Shown here: positions 27,372 through 39,459 of the stretch, piece by piece
How the letters are laid out: each line of letters starts with the position of its first letter
Position numbering within the stretch: the stretch's first letter is position 1
From: Aurantimonas sp. Leaf443
GTDB lineage: Bacteria; Pseudomonadota; Alphaproteobacteria; Rhizobiales; Rhizobiaceae
DNA length: 64,000 bases
Reading direction: 5' to 3'
Assembly (NCBI RefSeq): GCF_001425575.1
Contig: NZ_LMRD01000012.1
Span: forward strand, 62,001 to 126,000
Position numbers and translations under genes: made by a program
Notes under the pieces: generated by a model
Seen by the model: the letters and a program-made list of their open reading frames with translations, nothing else
Databases searched by the model: none
What the model was told of the DNA's origin: nothing

Positions 27372-27548
27372 TCAGTTCAGCCGTTCCTTCGTCTTGTCGC
27401 GGAAGGCGTCCATCATGCTGGGCGTGATCTGCTCGACGCCGAGCTGTTTGGCCTGGACCACCGCCCGACGAATGACTTCCACCCGCGATTCCGCACGGAT
27501 GACACGCGCACAGCCGGGAATTACCTCGGCGCAATCCAGTTCATACAT
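27372..27548 (-). CDS. DUF1059 small protein
   Basis: A 58-residue protein. The DUF1059 pattern is clear: CAEVIPGC at residues 6-13, then a helix (EVIRRAVVQAKQLGVEQI) that replaces the usual His-containing helix, and a C-terminal MMDAFRDKTKERLN. Members are small soluble proteins of unknown role. A strong Shine-Dalgarno sequence GGGAGG lies 7 bases before the ATG at 27548, unusually good for this window, so high expression is likely. It has its own terminator and lies 100 bases after hemF on the same strand. Confidence 0.85.
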   Translation of the reverse strand: MYELDCAEVIPGCARVIRAESRVEVIRRAVVQAKQLGVEQITPSMMDAFRDKTKERLN

Positions 27549-27648
27549 CACTTCACCTCCCTTATTCAGTCTCCCTGTCAAGAATAGTTACGGTGCAGTG
27601 AGTTTCTTTAAAAGGAGGCGAGCTTCACATTTGCGAAATATAATTCGG

Positions 27649-28557
27649 TCAAGGCCAACGAACGAGGGGAGGCATCGAGGAGAGGATGGACTCCACGTTG
27701 CCGCCCGTCTTCAGGCCGAACAGCGTCCCGCGGTCGTAGAGGAGATTGTACTCCACGTAGCGCCCGCGCCGCACGAGCTGTTCCTCGCGATCCTCGGGGG
27801 AATAGGGCGTGGCGAGATTGGCGCGCACGATATGCGGATAGACGACGACGAAGGCCTTGCCGACGTCGCGGGTGAAGGCGAAGTCCGCGTCCCAGCCGCC
27901 GGCCTCCTCGGAGGAATGCAGCCAGTCGTAGAAGATGCCGCCGACGCCGCGCGCCTCGTTGCGATGGGGAAGATAGAAGTACTCGTCGCACCAGGCCTTG
28001 TAGCGGTCGTAGTCGGCCACCCCCGCATGGCGGTCGCAGACGAACTTCATCGCGCGGTGGAAGGCGACCGTGTCCGGGTCCTCGGCCGTGCGGCGCCGGT
28101 CGAGCGTCGGCGTCAGGTCCGCGCCGCCGCCGAACCACTGCCGCGTCGTCACCACCATGCGCGTGTTCATGTGGACGGCCGGGACGTTCGGATTGCGCAG
28201 ATGCGCGATCAGCGAGATACCGGAGGCCCAGAAGGTCGGGTCTTCCTCGGCGCCGGGAATCTGCTTGCGGAACTCGGGCGAGAACTCGCCGTGCACGGTC
28301 GAGGTGTGGACGCCCACCTTCTCGAAGACGCGCCCGTGCATCATCGACATGACGCCGCCGCCGCCATCGCCCTCGCGCGTCCAGGGGGAGCGCTGGAACC
28401 GGCCGGCGGGAAGGTTCTCGGGGTCCTCGTATTCGTCCTCGATCGCCTCGAACGTGGCGCAGATGCGGTCGCGCAGCGCCTCGAACCAGCTCCTCGCCAG
28501 GAGCTTCTTCTCCTCGATCGCCTCCGGCAGGCCCTCGGGCAGTTCAGGCCGTTCCAT
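27649..28557 (-). CDS. hemF: Oxygen-dependent coproporphyrinogen III oxidase
   Basis: A 302-residue enzyme that converts coproporphyrinogen III to protoporphyrinogen IX with molecular oxygen in haem synthesis. Family-diagnostic blocks include [19 protein letters not shown] near residue 55, [16 protein letters not shown] near residue 140, and [20 protein letters not shown] with the conserved His. The ATG at 28557 matches the usual N-terminus; the frame is open upstream but has no homology. The promoter region contains two inverted repeats. It makes haem of use to the petABC gene products encoded further right, though no direct link is shown. Confidence 0.96.
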   Translation of the reverse strand: MERPELPEGLPEAIEEKKLLARSWFEALRDRICATFEAIEDEYEDPENLPAGRFQRSPWTREGDGGGGVMSMMHGRVFEKVGVHTSTVHGEFSPEFRKQIPGAEEDPTFWASGISLIAHLRNPNVPAVHMNTRMVVTTRQWFGGGADLTPTLDRRRTAEDPDTVAFHRAMKFVCDRHAGVADYDRYKAWCDEYFYLPHRNEARGVGGIFYDWLHSSEEAGGWDADFAFTRDVGKAFVVVYPHIVRANLATPYSPEDREEQLVRRGRYVEYNLLYDRGTLFGLKTGGNVESILSSMPPLVRWP

Positions 28558-28624
28558 GCATCGTCCCCGCTCTTGCCGCCGGGCTCGGCGAGCGCGACGG
28601 CGATTCGTCGCCTCCCGGCTCTCG

Positions 28625-28670
28625 TTCGTTCCTATTTTAACGAAGCCTGCGGGAAAGTCCTCTTCCCGCA
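28625..28670. promoter_or_regulatory. Two inverted repeats in the hemF promoter region
   Basis: TTCGTT 28625-28630 pairs with AACGAA 28639-28644, and TGCGGGAA 28648-28655 pairs with TTCCCGCA 28663-28670. A minus-strand -10-like TAAAAT lies at 28634-28639 inside the first repeat, and the second lies where a -35 box would be. Both are candidate operators for hemF; the binding protein is unknown. The rest of 28558-28817 shows no gene. Confidence 0.4.
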
Positions 28671-28817
28671 CATGACGCGCCAGACTTGCGCGGGGCGGGA
28701 CTGGACGTCGCGGAGAAACCGGACTCGGGCGCGCGGCGAAGTGGAGGCCGGGATTCGCAATCGCGGTCGGCCTCGCTACTTTCCCGTCTGCCGCCACGGG
28801 AAGAGGGAGGTGACGCC

Positions 28818-29072
28818 ATGGCCCGTCTGGTTCGACCGCCTCTCGAGGCGCTTCGCGGACAATTGGAGAAGACGCGCGCAAGAGCTTCTGCGGGCGCCGA
28901 CAATTTCGTCCGCGAGACCTACAGGCTGCCGCGCGGCGAGGCGCGCCTGAAGGCGCGCGAATGGTTCGCGCGCTATCCGAAGGCCGCCTATTGGACCTCG
29001 GTCGAGACCTGGCGGATCCTGCCGGACGACGCGGTGGAGTTCACGATGCGCCGGCTCCCCTCCGCCGACTGA
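28818..29072 (+). CDS. Small conserved protein, function unknown
   Basis: An 84-residue basic protein that I do not recognise. The sequence is amphipathic ([20 protein letters not shown]) followed by [20 protein letters not shown] and [11 protein letters not shown]. No membrane segment or signal peptide is present. A strong Shine-Dalgarno sequence GGGAGG lies 8 bases before the ATG, which is the main evidence that it is expressed. It is flanked by hemF (divergent) and the XRE gene (convergent, 13 bases). Confidence 0.65.
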   Translation: MARLVRPPLEALRGQLEKTRARASAGADNFVRETYRLPRGEARLKAREWFARYPKAAYWTSVETWRILPDDAVEFTMRRLPSAD

Positions 29073-29085
29073 CCAGGACGGCCCG

Positions 29086-29376
29086 TCAGGCCTCGTTCGG
29101 GCTCTCGTGCTTCGCGGTCGGCCTGTGGAGGCTGAGGCCCGGCCCGTCCTCGCCGCAATCCACGAAGCGGATTCCCGCCGTCGTCAGCGCCGAGAGGACG
29201 GCCGCTTCCGTCGCGCGGTGCAACTCGTGACGGCCGCATTCGAAGTCGCGGATGGTCGAGCGCGACACGCCGGCGGTCTCGGCGAGGTCGCTCTGCGTCC
29301 AGTCCAGGAGCCCGCGCGCGCCGCGGCAGAGTTCCGGTTTCAGGGCGGTCTTCTCGTTCAGGGTCATTCTCTTCAT
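29086..29376 (-). CDS. XRE-family helix-turn-helix regulator
   Basis: A 96-residue DNA-binding protein. The helix-turn-helix is GLLDWTQSDLAETAGVSRST at residues about 21-40, continuing IRDFECGRHELHRAT. A short C-terminal segment (GIRFVDCGEDGPGLSL) is typical of the small solitary XRE regulators of Rhizobiales. ATG 29376 is used; an ATG at 29367 is a second choice. Its promoter region carries two ACCAATT repeats and faces the antiporter gene at 29463, so it may regulate itself and the antiporter. Confidence 0.85.
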   Translation of the reverse strand: MKRMTLNEKTALKPELCRGARGLLDWTQSDLAETAGVSRSTIRDFECGRHELHRATEAAVLSALTTAGIRFVDCGEDGPGLSLHRPTAKHESPNEA

Positions 29377-29383
29377 AATCTCA

Positions 29384-29409
29384 ACCAATTTGGCTGATAT
29401 AGACCAATT
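29384..29409. promoter_or_regulatory. Direct ACCAATT repeats in the XRE/antiporter promoter region
   Basis: ACCAATT occurs at 29384-29390 and again at 29403-29409, 19 bases apart. The first is part of the palindrome CCAATTTGG (29385-29393). They lie between the divergent XRE regulator and antiporter genes and are a plausible operator for the XRE protein. Confidence 0.45.
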
Positions 29410-29462
29410 ATGACGAAGTGATGCCGCGGTCCCGTCGAGGGGCCGGACGCCGAGGAGAGACA

Positions 29463-31487
29463 ATGCCGCACGAGACCCCGCTCATCTCCACCATCGTCGC
29501 CGGTCTCGTCCTCGCCTTCATCCTCGGTGCCATCGCCAATCGCTTCCGCCTGCCGCCGCTCGTCGGCTACCTCGTCGCCGGCATTCTCGTCGGGCCGCAC
29601 ACGCCCGGCTACGTGGCGGACCAGAATCTGGCGCCCGAGCTCGCCGAGATCGGCGTCATCCTGCTGATGTTCGGCGTCGGCCTGCATTTCTCGCTGAAGG
29701 ATCTCCTGTCGGTCCGCGGCATCGCCATTCCCGGCGCGCTGGTGCAGATCGCCTTCGCCACGCTGCTCGGCTGGGGCCTCGGCGCCTTCATGGGCTGGCC
29801 GCTCGGCGGCAGCCTCGTCTTCGGTCTCGCGCTTTCGGTCGCCTCCACCGTGGTGCTCCTGAAGGCGCTGCAGGAGCGGCGCCTCCTGGAGACCGACAAG
29901 GGCAAGGTCGCCGTCGGCTGGCTCATCGTCGAGGATCTCGCGATGGTGCTGGCGCTCGTGCTCATCCCGGCCGTCGCCAGCGTCTCCATGGAGGGCGGAC
30001 ATGCCAGCGATCCGATGGCGCTCGCCATCGGCCAGCTGCTGGGCGTCGATCTCGGCCTCGCCGGGATCATCGGCGCGACGATCCTGAAGGTGGCGATCTT
30101 CGTGGCGCTGATGCTCGTGGTCGGCCGCAAGCTCATCCCCTGGGGCCTGCACCGCATCGTCCATACCGGCTCGCGCGAGCTGTTCCGCCTCGCGGTCCTC
30201 GCCATCGCGCTCGGCGTCGCCTACGGCGCGGCGCAGCTCTTCGGCGTCAGCCTCGCGCTCGGCGCCTTCTTCGCCGGCATGATCCTCGCCGAGAGCGAGC
30301 TCTCGCACCGCGCCGCGCAGGAGAGCCTGCCGCTGCGCGACGCCTTCGCCGTCCTGTTCTTCGTCTCGGTCGGCATGCTGTTCGATCCCTCGATCGTCCT
30401 CACCGACCCGCTGCCGGTGCTCGCCACCGTCTTCATCATCGTCATCGGCAAGTCGCTCGCCGCCTTCGTCATCGTCCTCCTGTTCCGCCGCACGGTGGGC
30501 ACGGCCCTGGCCATCTCGGCGAGCCTTGCGCAGATCGGCGAGTTCTCCTTCATTCTCGCCGAGCTCGGTGTCGGGCTGCAGCTCCTGCCGGAGGAGGGCC
30601 GCGACCTCATCCTCGCCGGCGCGATCATCTCGATCATCCTCAATCCGCTGGTCTTCTGGCTGTCCGAGCGGATGAAGCCGAGCCTCGAGGCGCGCCTGAT
30701 CCGCGCCGCGCCGCGGGCGGCCACCGCCGAGGCCGGCCTGCCCGCGAGCCCCGAGCACCCGGAACTGACGATCGACCGCGCCATCGCCCCGGCCGAGCTC
30801 GCCGGCACGAGCGAGCCCGAGACGGGCGCCGCGGCGGAGCCGGAACCGGAACCGGAGGCGGAGCCGGCCGCACCCGCCCATCTGCCCGGCGCGGACGGCG
30901 AGGCCGGCGCGCGCACCGATCTGGAGAACCACACGATCCTCGTCGGCTTCGGGCGGGTCGGCAGCCTCGTCGGCGAGGATCTGAAGGCGAGCGGCGCCGC
31001 CTTCCTCGTCATCGAGGACGCCGACGCGCGCATCGACATCCTGCGCGAGAAGGGCATCGAGGTCGTGGTCGGCAACGCGGCGAGCCGGGCGGTCATGGAT
31101 CTGGCCAACCTGCCCGGCGCGCGCAGCCTCGTCATCGCCATTCCCAACGCCTTCGAGAGCGGCAACATCGCCGAGCACGCGCGTCAGGTGAATCCGGATA
31201 TGCGGATCATCGTGCGGGCGCATTCGGATGCCGAGGTCGAGCATCTGGAGCGGCTCGGGGCCGACACCGTCATCATGGGCGAGCGCGAGATCGCGCGCGG
31301 CATGATCGGGCACCTGAACGCCATCGAGGAGCCGCTGAACGTGTCCGTCGGCCCCGGCGACGTCGCCGACGCAAACGACGACCCCGAGGTGGAGCAGGAT
31401 GGCGTCGCGGACGGGCGCGACGGCGAACGGACCGCTCCGCCCCCGGCCTCGGACGCCTATGACGAGGCCCGCACGCGGGCCGGTTGA
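29463..31487 (+). CDS. CPA2-family cation:proton antiporter with TrkA-N domain (YbaL/KefB-like)
   Basis: A 674-residue inner-membrane antiporter. Residues about 1-400 form some 12 membrane helices of the Na+/H+-exchanger fold (LPPLVGYLVAGILVGPHTPG, LSVASTVVLLKAL, FFAGMILAESELSH). Residues about 430-480 are an acidic, proline- and alanine-rich linker. A TrkA-N Rossmann domain follows (ILVGFGRVGSLVGEDL, about 490-610), which in YbaL/KefB senses nucleotides or ions. The last 40 residues are acidic and low in complexity. The ATG at 29463 has GAGGAGAG 4 bases upstream. The ion (potassium or sodium) is not determined. Confidence 0.9.
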   Translation: MPHETPLISTIVAGLVLAFILGAIANRFRLPPLVGYLVAGILVGPHTPGYVADQNLAPELAEIGVILLMFGVGLHFSLKDLLSVRGIAIPGALVQIAFATLLGWGLGAFMGWPLGGSLVFGLALSVASTVVLLKALQERRLLETDKGKVAVGWLIVEDLAMVLALVLIPAVASVSMEGGHASDPMALAIGQLLGVDLGLAGIIGATILKVAIFVALMLVVGRKLIPWGLHRIVHTGSRELFRLAVLAIALGVAYGAAQLFGVSLALGAFFAGMILAESELSHRAAQESLPLRDAFAVLFFVSVGMLFDPSIVLTDPLPVLATVFIIVIGKSLAAFVIVLLFRRTVGTALAISASLAQIGEFSFILAELGVGLQLLPEEGRDLILAGAIISIILNPLVFWLSERMKPSLEARLIRAAPRAATAEAGLPASPEHPELTIDRAIAPAELAGTSEPETGAAAEPEPEPEAEPAAPAHLPGADGEAGARTDLENHTILVGFGRVGSLVGEDLKASGAAFLVIEDADARIDILREKGIEVVVGNAASRAVMDLANLPGARSLVIAIPNAFESGNIAEHARQVNPDMRIIVRAHSDAEVEHLERLGADTVIMGEREIARGMIGHLNAIEEPLNVSVGPGDVADANDDPEVEQDGVADGRDGERTAPPPASDAYDEARTRAG

Positions 31488-31494
31488 GGGTCCC

Positions 31495-31965
31495 TCAGCG
31501 CGCGCCGGCGCTCCAGCGCACCTGCCGCAAGGCCTCGCCCATCGCCATGCCGGCGCTGACGGCGAGGTTCAGCGAGCGCCCGCCGCCGTCCATGGGAATG
31601 ACGAGCCGTGCGTCGGCGAGATCGTGCAGCGCCTCGGGCACGCCCGCGCTCTCGCGCCCGAAGACGAGCGCGTCGTCCGGCCGGAAGGCGAAGGCGGTGT
31701 AGGGCGTCGCGCCCCGCGTCGTGAAGAGGATCAGGCGCCGGCCGGCCGCGCGCCGCCTCGTCTCGAAGGCCGCGAAATCGTCGTGCCGCGTCAGCGCGGC
31801 CATGGCGAGATAGTCCATGCCGGCCCGTTTGAGGGCCCGGTCGCCGAGGTCGAAGCCCGCCGGGCCGATCACCTCCACGCCGACGCCGAGGCAGGCGCCG
31901 AGCCGCAGGATCGTGCCCGTGTTGCCGGCGATGTCGGGCTGGTACAGAACGATCGATGGCGTCAC
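31495..31965 (-). CDS. trmL: tRNA (cytidine(34)-2'-O)-methyltransferase
   Basis: A 156-residue SPOUT methyltransferase that modifies the wobble position of certain leucine tRNAs. The knotted SAM site is visible: GNTGTILRLGACLGV at residues about 14-28, LVFGRESAGVP near 100 and MDGGGRSLNLAVSAGMAMGE near 125. The size matches TrmL rather than the longer TrmH. The start is GTG at 31965, with AGGAGA about 9 bases upstream on the minus strand. It converges with the antiporter gene with 7 bases between stops. Confidence 0.94.
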   Translation of the reverse strand: MTPSIVLYQPDIAGNTGTILRLGACLGVGVEVIGPAGFDLGDRALKRAGMDYLAMAALTRHDDFAAFETRRRAAGRRLILFTTRGATPYTAFAFRPDDALVFGRESAGVPEALHDLADARLVIPMDGGGRSLNLAVSAGMAMGEALRQVRWSAGAR

Positions 31966-32163
31966 GCTTTCGTCTCCTGGCTGCGGCAGGGTGGCGGGCG
32001 CGACGATTGCGCCGGGCGCGTGTGAAACTGCCGTGCCCCGTCCTATATCCACCGGCCTGGCGCCCGAAAGCCTCGCCGCGCCCGCCATGCCGTCCGTCAC
32101 GAGAGACGGCGCCTGATCGAAAATGCGGCCCGACCCCCGGAGAGCCGCAGAGGGACTGCCTTC

Positions 32164-35951
<3,788 letters not shown>

Positions 35952-35957
35952 AGCGGC

Positions 35958-36542
35958 CTATTTCAGCGCGATCTTGTCGCTGACGCGGGGATGGGCGAAG
36001 GCGAAGCGGTCGAAACGGTAGCCGTCGCCCGATCCGGTGAGCGGCGACCAGAGGCTCGAGAAGGGCGTCGACAGCGTGTAGGTGACGCGCCCGACGATGA
36101 TCTGGGACGTGTCGTTGCGCACCGCCGCCGGAACGCTCACCTCCGACACCGTCCCGGGCGCCGGCCCGGCGACGAGGGCGGTGGGCGTCGCGCCCTTGAA
36201 CGTCTTTCCCCAGGCGACCTTCGGTTGGCCCGCCACCGGCGCGTCCACCACGGTCAGCGCGATGACGAGCGTGCCGGCATCGTAGGGCTGCACGATGTAG
36301 CTCGTCGCCTTCAGGATGTGCAGGATCTCCGTCTCCGTCCATTCCGACTGGTTGGACGTGAGATCGGAGACGGTGGTCATGATCTGGGTGAGCTTGCGGC
36401 TCACCGTGAAGGCGTAGCCGAGGTCGACCGTCGCCGCCAGGATGAGGAGGAGGATGGGCAGGAACAGCGCGAACTCGACGCCCGAGACGGCTCTGCGGTC
36501 CGCCGCCAGTCGCCTCAGGAGCGGCAGGGGACGGATAGCCAT
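35958..36542 (-). CDS. TadE/TadG-like pilus assembly protein
   Basis: A 194-residue protein with one N-terminal membrane helix (VSGVEFALFLPILLLILAATVDLGY) following a basic, Arg-rich start, the hallmark of TadE-like pseudopilins. The rest is predicted periplasmic, with no cysteines or known enzymatic motif. TadE family proteins are processed by the prepilin peptidase TadV and function with Flp pili. It starts 1 base beyond the stop of the upstream TadE gene, and the two are probably cotranscribed with the TadG gene. No Tad ATPase or secretin gene is in the window. Confidence 0.85.
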   Translation of the reverse strand: MAIRPLPLLRRLAADRRAVSGVEFALFLPILLLILAATVDLGYAFTVSRKLTQIMTTVSDLTSNQSEWTETEILHILKATSYIVQPYDAGTLVIALTVVDAPVAGQPKVAWGKTFKGATPTALVAGPAPGTVSEVSVPAAVRNDTSQIIVGRVTYTLSTPFSSLWSPLTGSGDGYRFDRFAFAHPRVSDKIALK

Positions 36543-36543
36543 G

Positions 36544-37071
36544 TCAGAAGGCCTCGTTGCGGAAGATGGTGGAGGAGACGATGACATACTCGTCCTGCGC
36601 CGTGCGCACGCTCGACAGGCTGTAGAGATCGGCGAGGCGCGACCAGGGCAGGAAGGCCTGCACGATGATGTAGTCGCCGCCCTTGCCGATGTCGAAGCTC
36701 TCCTGGATCGAGAAACTGCCGTTGGTGACCGGCTGGGTGCCGGCCACCGCCATGAGGTCCGAGACGATGTCCACCTTCACGCGCAGGTTCTGGGGGCAGC
36801 CGAACGACAGCTGCAGGCCTTGGCAGATCTTCTCCTTGAACTGCGAGATGTTCAGTCCGGCGGCGGCGGCCTCGCCGGTGCGGATGAGGCGTGCGGCCCG
36901 CACGAGCGAACCGTCGAGCGAGGCGTAGATGAAGAACAGGATGGCGATCTCGAAGATCGCGAAGAGGATGATGAAGAGCGGCAGGGCGACGAGCGCGAAC
37001 TCGATCGCGGTGGCGCCGCGCGTCTCCCCGACCAGGCGCCGCAGGAGGAGGGCGGAAGGGCGCATCCTCAT
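36544..37071 (-). CDS. TadE-like pseudopilin
   Basis: A 175-residue protein with the same architecture: short basic N-terminus, then GATAIEFALVALPLFIILFA at residues about 19-38, with the E five residues into the segment as in prepilin-like sequences. The C-terminal region has two cysteines (KEKICQGLQLSFGCPQNL) that may form a disulfide in the periplasm. ATG 37071 is used; an ATG two codons later is possible. It overlaps the upstream TadG-like gene by 4 bases. Confidence 0.85.
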   Translation of the reverse strand: MRMRPSALLLRRLVGETRGATAIEFALVALPLFIILFAIFEIAILFFIYASLDGSLVRAARLIRTGEAAAAGLNISQFKEKICQGLQLSFGCPQNLRVKVDIVSDLMAVAGTQPVTNGSFSIQESFDIGKGGDYIIVQAFLPWSRLADLYSLSSVRTAQDEYVIVSSTIFRNEAF

Positions 37072-38432
37072 TGCGTCAGCCGCACGGTGCCGAGATAGGT
37101 GTTGAAGATCTTGGCGAGCCCCGTCGTGATCGCGGTCGGCGAAGCGGCCGAGATGAACAGGTCCTTGGAGCTCGAACAGTCCTCCAGCGCATAGGGCAGA
37201 TAGGCCTGGCGCGTGGTCGAGCCCCGCACGCCGCTGCGCATCACGCCGCCATAGACGGCGTTCCAGTCGGCCGCGGCCATGCTGTTGCCGACCGTCGCGT
37301 TGTAGCCCCAGTCCCAGGTCATGGGCAGGTATTCGGTGTAGAGCACGCCGAGCGTCGCCTTGTTGGTCTTCATCCCTGCGCACCAGGCGGGGTTCAGCGG
37401 GGCCACCTGCCGGCCGATCCACCGATTGGTCGACACCCATTCGCGCTGCGACTGGACGCCGTCGGTGAGAAAGAGAACGAGCTTGAGCGGCTGGTCGGCC
37501 GTCTTGCCGTCGCCCGCCGTCCCGACGAAGTCTTGAAGCTGCGGCAGGGACTTGTCGAAATAGGTGGCCGTGCTCGCGGTCGCGCCGTTCATGCCGTCCG
37601 TCTTGCTCTTCAGCTTGGTCCGGGCGGTGGCGGTGGAGAAGGTCGGGGCGAGCACCTGCTTGGCGGCGTCTCCCACCGTGTAGAGCCCGACCTTGATGGC
37701 CCGGTGCTCCTTGTCGGCGACGTCGATGAGGTCGATCACCTTCGTGGCCGCGTCCACGGCCACGTCGGATCGCAGGCGGATCCCGGCCGCCTGGGAATAG
37801 GTGTAGTTGTCGGAGAAGGTGATGCCGTCCACCGTGCGCGTGCCCTCGGGCGTGTGGCAGGCGAAGGCGCAGCCGATCTTGGCCTGCATCCGATCCTGCT
37901 CTGCCTTGGTGGCGGCAAGCAGCATCGAGGGCGAGTTGTCGACGACGATGTAGACGTTCAGATAGGAGGTCGACGGCCCGCGCACGGAGGCCCGCACGTC
38001 GATCGGCAGTTCGTCGACATTGATGAGGCTCATCAGGCTCGTGCCGACCGAGCCCGACGCCTTGGCCGAGATGCTCTGGTTGGCCTTGTCGATCGTGATC
38101 GCGCCCAGCGTGTAGGCGCCGTCGTTCGCCGCCGTCTGCGCCTCGAACCACTGCCGGACCTTCGTCTGGATCTTCGCCTCGTCGCTCGTGCCGAGTTCCC
38201 GCACGGCGGCCACGAGCGCGGCGTCGAGATCGGCCTGCATTTTCACGCGCACATTGTAGGTCCGCACGACGTCGAGCCCGCCGCCGACGCAGATCAGCAT
38301 CGGCAGGATGGAGAACACGACGATGACGGACACGTTGCCTCGGCGATCGCGCGCGAACCGCGAGAGCGCACCGCAAACGAACGACCCCATGAAGCGCGAC
38401 AAGGATACCATCTCGGATTGTCTTTTCGCCAT
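37068..38432 (-). CDS. TadG-like protein with von Willebrand A domain
   Basis: A 454-residue protein: a basic N-terminus, a Flp/TadG-type helix (GNVSVIVVFSILPMLICVGG, about 32-51), then a large periplasmic vWA domain. The MIDAS metal site is DNSPS at residues 165-169. A CAFACH motif (188-193) lies just after it; this is a CxxxCH pattern and may be a disulfide or a metal or haem site. Further motifs are LVLFLTDGVQSQ (about 310) and three later cysteines. Two upstream in-frame starts (38456, GTG/ATG region) cannot be excluded; ATG 38432 is chosen. It is the first gene of the three-gene tad-like operon. Confidence 0.85.
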   Translation of the reverse strand: MAKRQSEMVSLSRFMGSFVCGALSRFARDRRGNVSVIVVFSILPMLICVGGGLDVVRTYNVRVKMQADLDAALVAAVRELGTSDEAKIQTKVRQWFEAQTAANDGAYTLGAITIDKANQSISAKASGSVGTSLMSLINVDELPIDVRASVRGPSTSYLNVYIVVDNSPSMLLAATKAEQDRMQAKIGCAFACHTPEGTRTVDGITFSDNYTYSQAAGIRLRSDVAVDAATKVIDLIDVADKEHRAIKVGLYTVGDAAKQVLAPTFSTATARTKLKSKTDGMNGATASTATYFDKSLPQLQDFVGTAGDGKTADQPLKLVLFLTDGVQSQREWVSTNRWIGRQVAPLNPAWCAGMKTNKATLGVLYTEYLPMTWDWGYNATVGNSMAAADWNAVYGGVMRSGVRGSTTRQAYLPYALEDCSSSKDLFISAASPTAITTGLAKIFNTYLGTVRLTQ

Positions 38433-38878
38433 CGATGCAGCTCGTTGCGACGACACTAGGGGCAGGAAGGTATCATTCGGCTTAAGTCGTCTTCTGTAAT
38501 TCGACGCAGCATCCGTCGCGCCTGACGGACATCGGCCGGTCCTTTACGGAGCGAGAGGCCGCGAAGGGCGGGCAAGGGACGTTCCGGCGCGCGGATGGCC
38601 GGCGAGGCCGGAGCGGCGAAATCCGCGCGGCTCGAACAGGGCTCGAGCGCGTCCTTAAATCCTTGCGCGCAGCTGCGTCCCGTGAGCGACACGTTGACTT
38701 TGCGACCGCAATGCGGCTGGACAAGCCTCCGGGCGCCGCCTAGAACGCGTCCAATTTAGCGGGGAACCGGGCGTGTTCGGAGGCGATACGCCTCTTGTGG
38801 CAGTCTTCGTGTTTCGGCAGAAATCGAAGGCGGTTCGAGCGATCCGCTGGACTGAGGCCTCAAGGAGTGGCAACCGCC
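38433..38878. other. Divergent intergenic region, tadG to petA
   Basis: About 446 bases between two divergent transcription units. No gene is convincing. TTGACT at 38694-38699 is a possible -35 box but has no acceptable -10 at the correct spacing. AAGGAG at 38862-38867 is the petA ribosome-binding site, 11 bases before its GTG. I see no CtrA or FNR-type box. Confidence 0.4.
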
Positions 38879-39439
38879 GTGAGCGTGCACGAAACCGCCG
38901 ATCCGAACCGTCGGGACTTCCTCTACATCGCCACGGGCGCCGTCGCCGCCGTCGGCGCCGCGTCGCTCGCCTGGCCGTTCATCGACCAGATGAATCCCGA
39001 TGCCGCCACGCTCGCCCTCGCCGAGATCGAGGTGGACGTGAGCCAGGTGGCCGACGGCCAGTCGATCACCGCCAAGTGGCGGGGCAAGCCCGTCTTCATC
39101 CGCCAGCGCACCGACGCCGAGGTGGAGGAGGCCAAGGCCGTTCCGCTCGCCGATCTCAAGGATCCTGTGGCGCGCAACGCCAACATCGCCGCCGACGCGC
39201 CGGCGACCGACGAGAACCGGTCGGCGCCGGGCAAGGAGAAGTGGCTGGTGATGGTGGGCGTGTGCACCCATCTCGGCTGCATCCCGCTCGGCCAGGCCGG
39301 CGACTACGACGGCTGGTTCTGCCCCTGCCACGGCTCGTCCTACGACACGGCGGGCCGCATCCGCCAGGGACCGGCGCCGGAGAACATGGCCGTGCCGCCG
39401 TTCGAATTCACGTCCGACACCATCGTCCGAATCGGCTGA
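38879..39439 (+). CDS. petA: Rieske iron-sulfur subunit of cytochrome bc1
   Basis: A 186-residue ubiquinol-cytochrome c reductase subunit. The N-terminus has a twin-arginine-type anchor ([20 protein letters not shown], residues 9-28) that stays in the membrane. The 2Fe-2S ligands are in CTHLGC (129-134) and CPCHGS (148-153), with the disulfide partners Cys134 and Cys150. The start is GTG: the only well-spaced Shine-Dalgarno sequence is AGGAG at 38863-38867. It leads the petABC operon, and petB begins 20 bases after it. Confidence 0.95.
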   Translation: MSVHETADPNRRDFLYIATGAVAAVGAASLAWPFIDQMNPDAATLALAEIEVDVSQVADGQSITAKWRGKPVFIRQRTDAEVEEAKAVPLADLKDPVARNANIAADAPATDENRSAPGKEKWLVMVGVCTHLGCIPLGQAGDYDGWFCPCHGSSYDTAGRIRQGPAPENMAVPPFEFTSDTIVRIG

Positions 39440-39459
39440 GCGGGGAGAAGCATCCGAAC

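Noticed and set aside
38694-38722. TTGACT as the petABC promoter
   Set aside because: No acceptable -10 box follows at 16-18 bases, and it is about 180 bases from petA.
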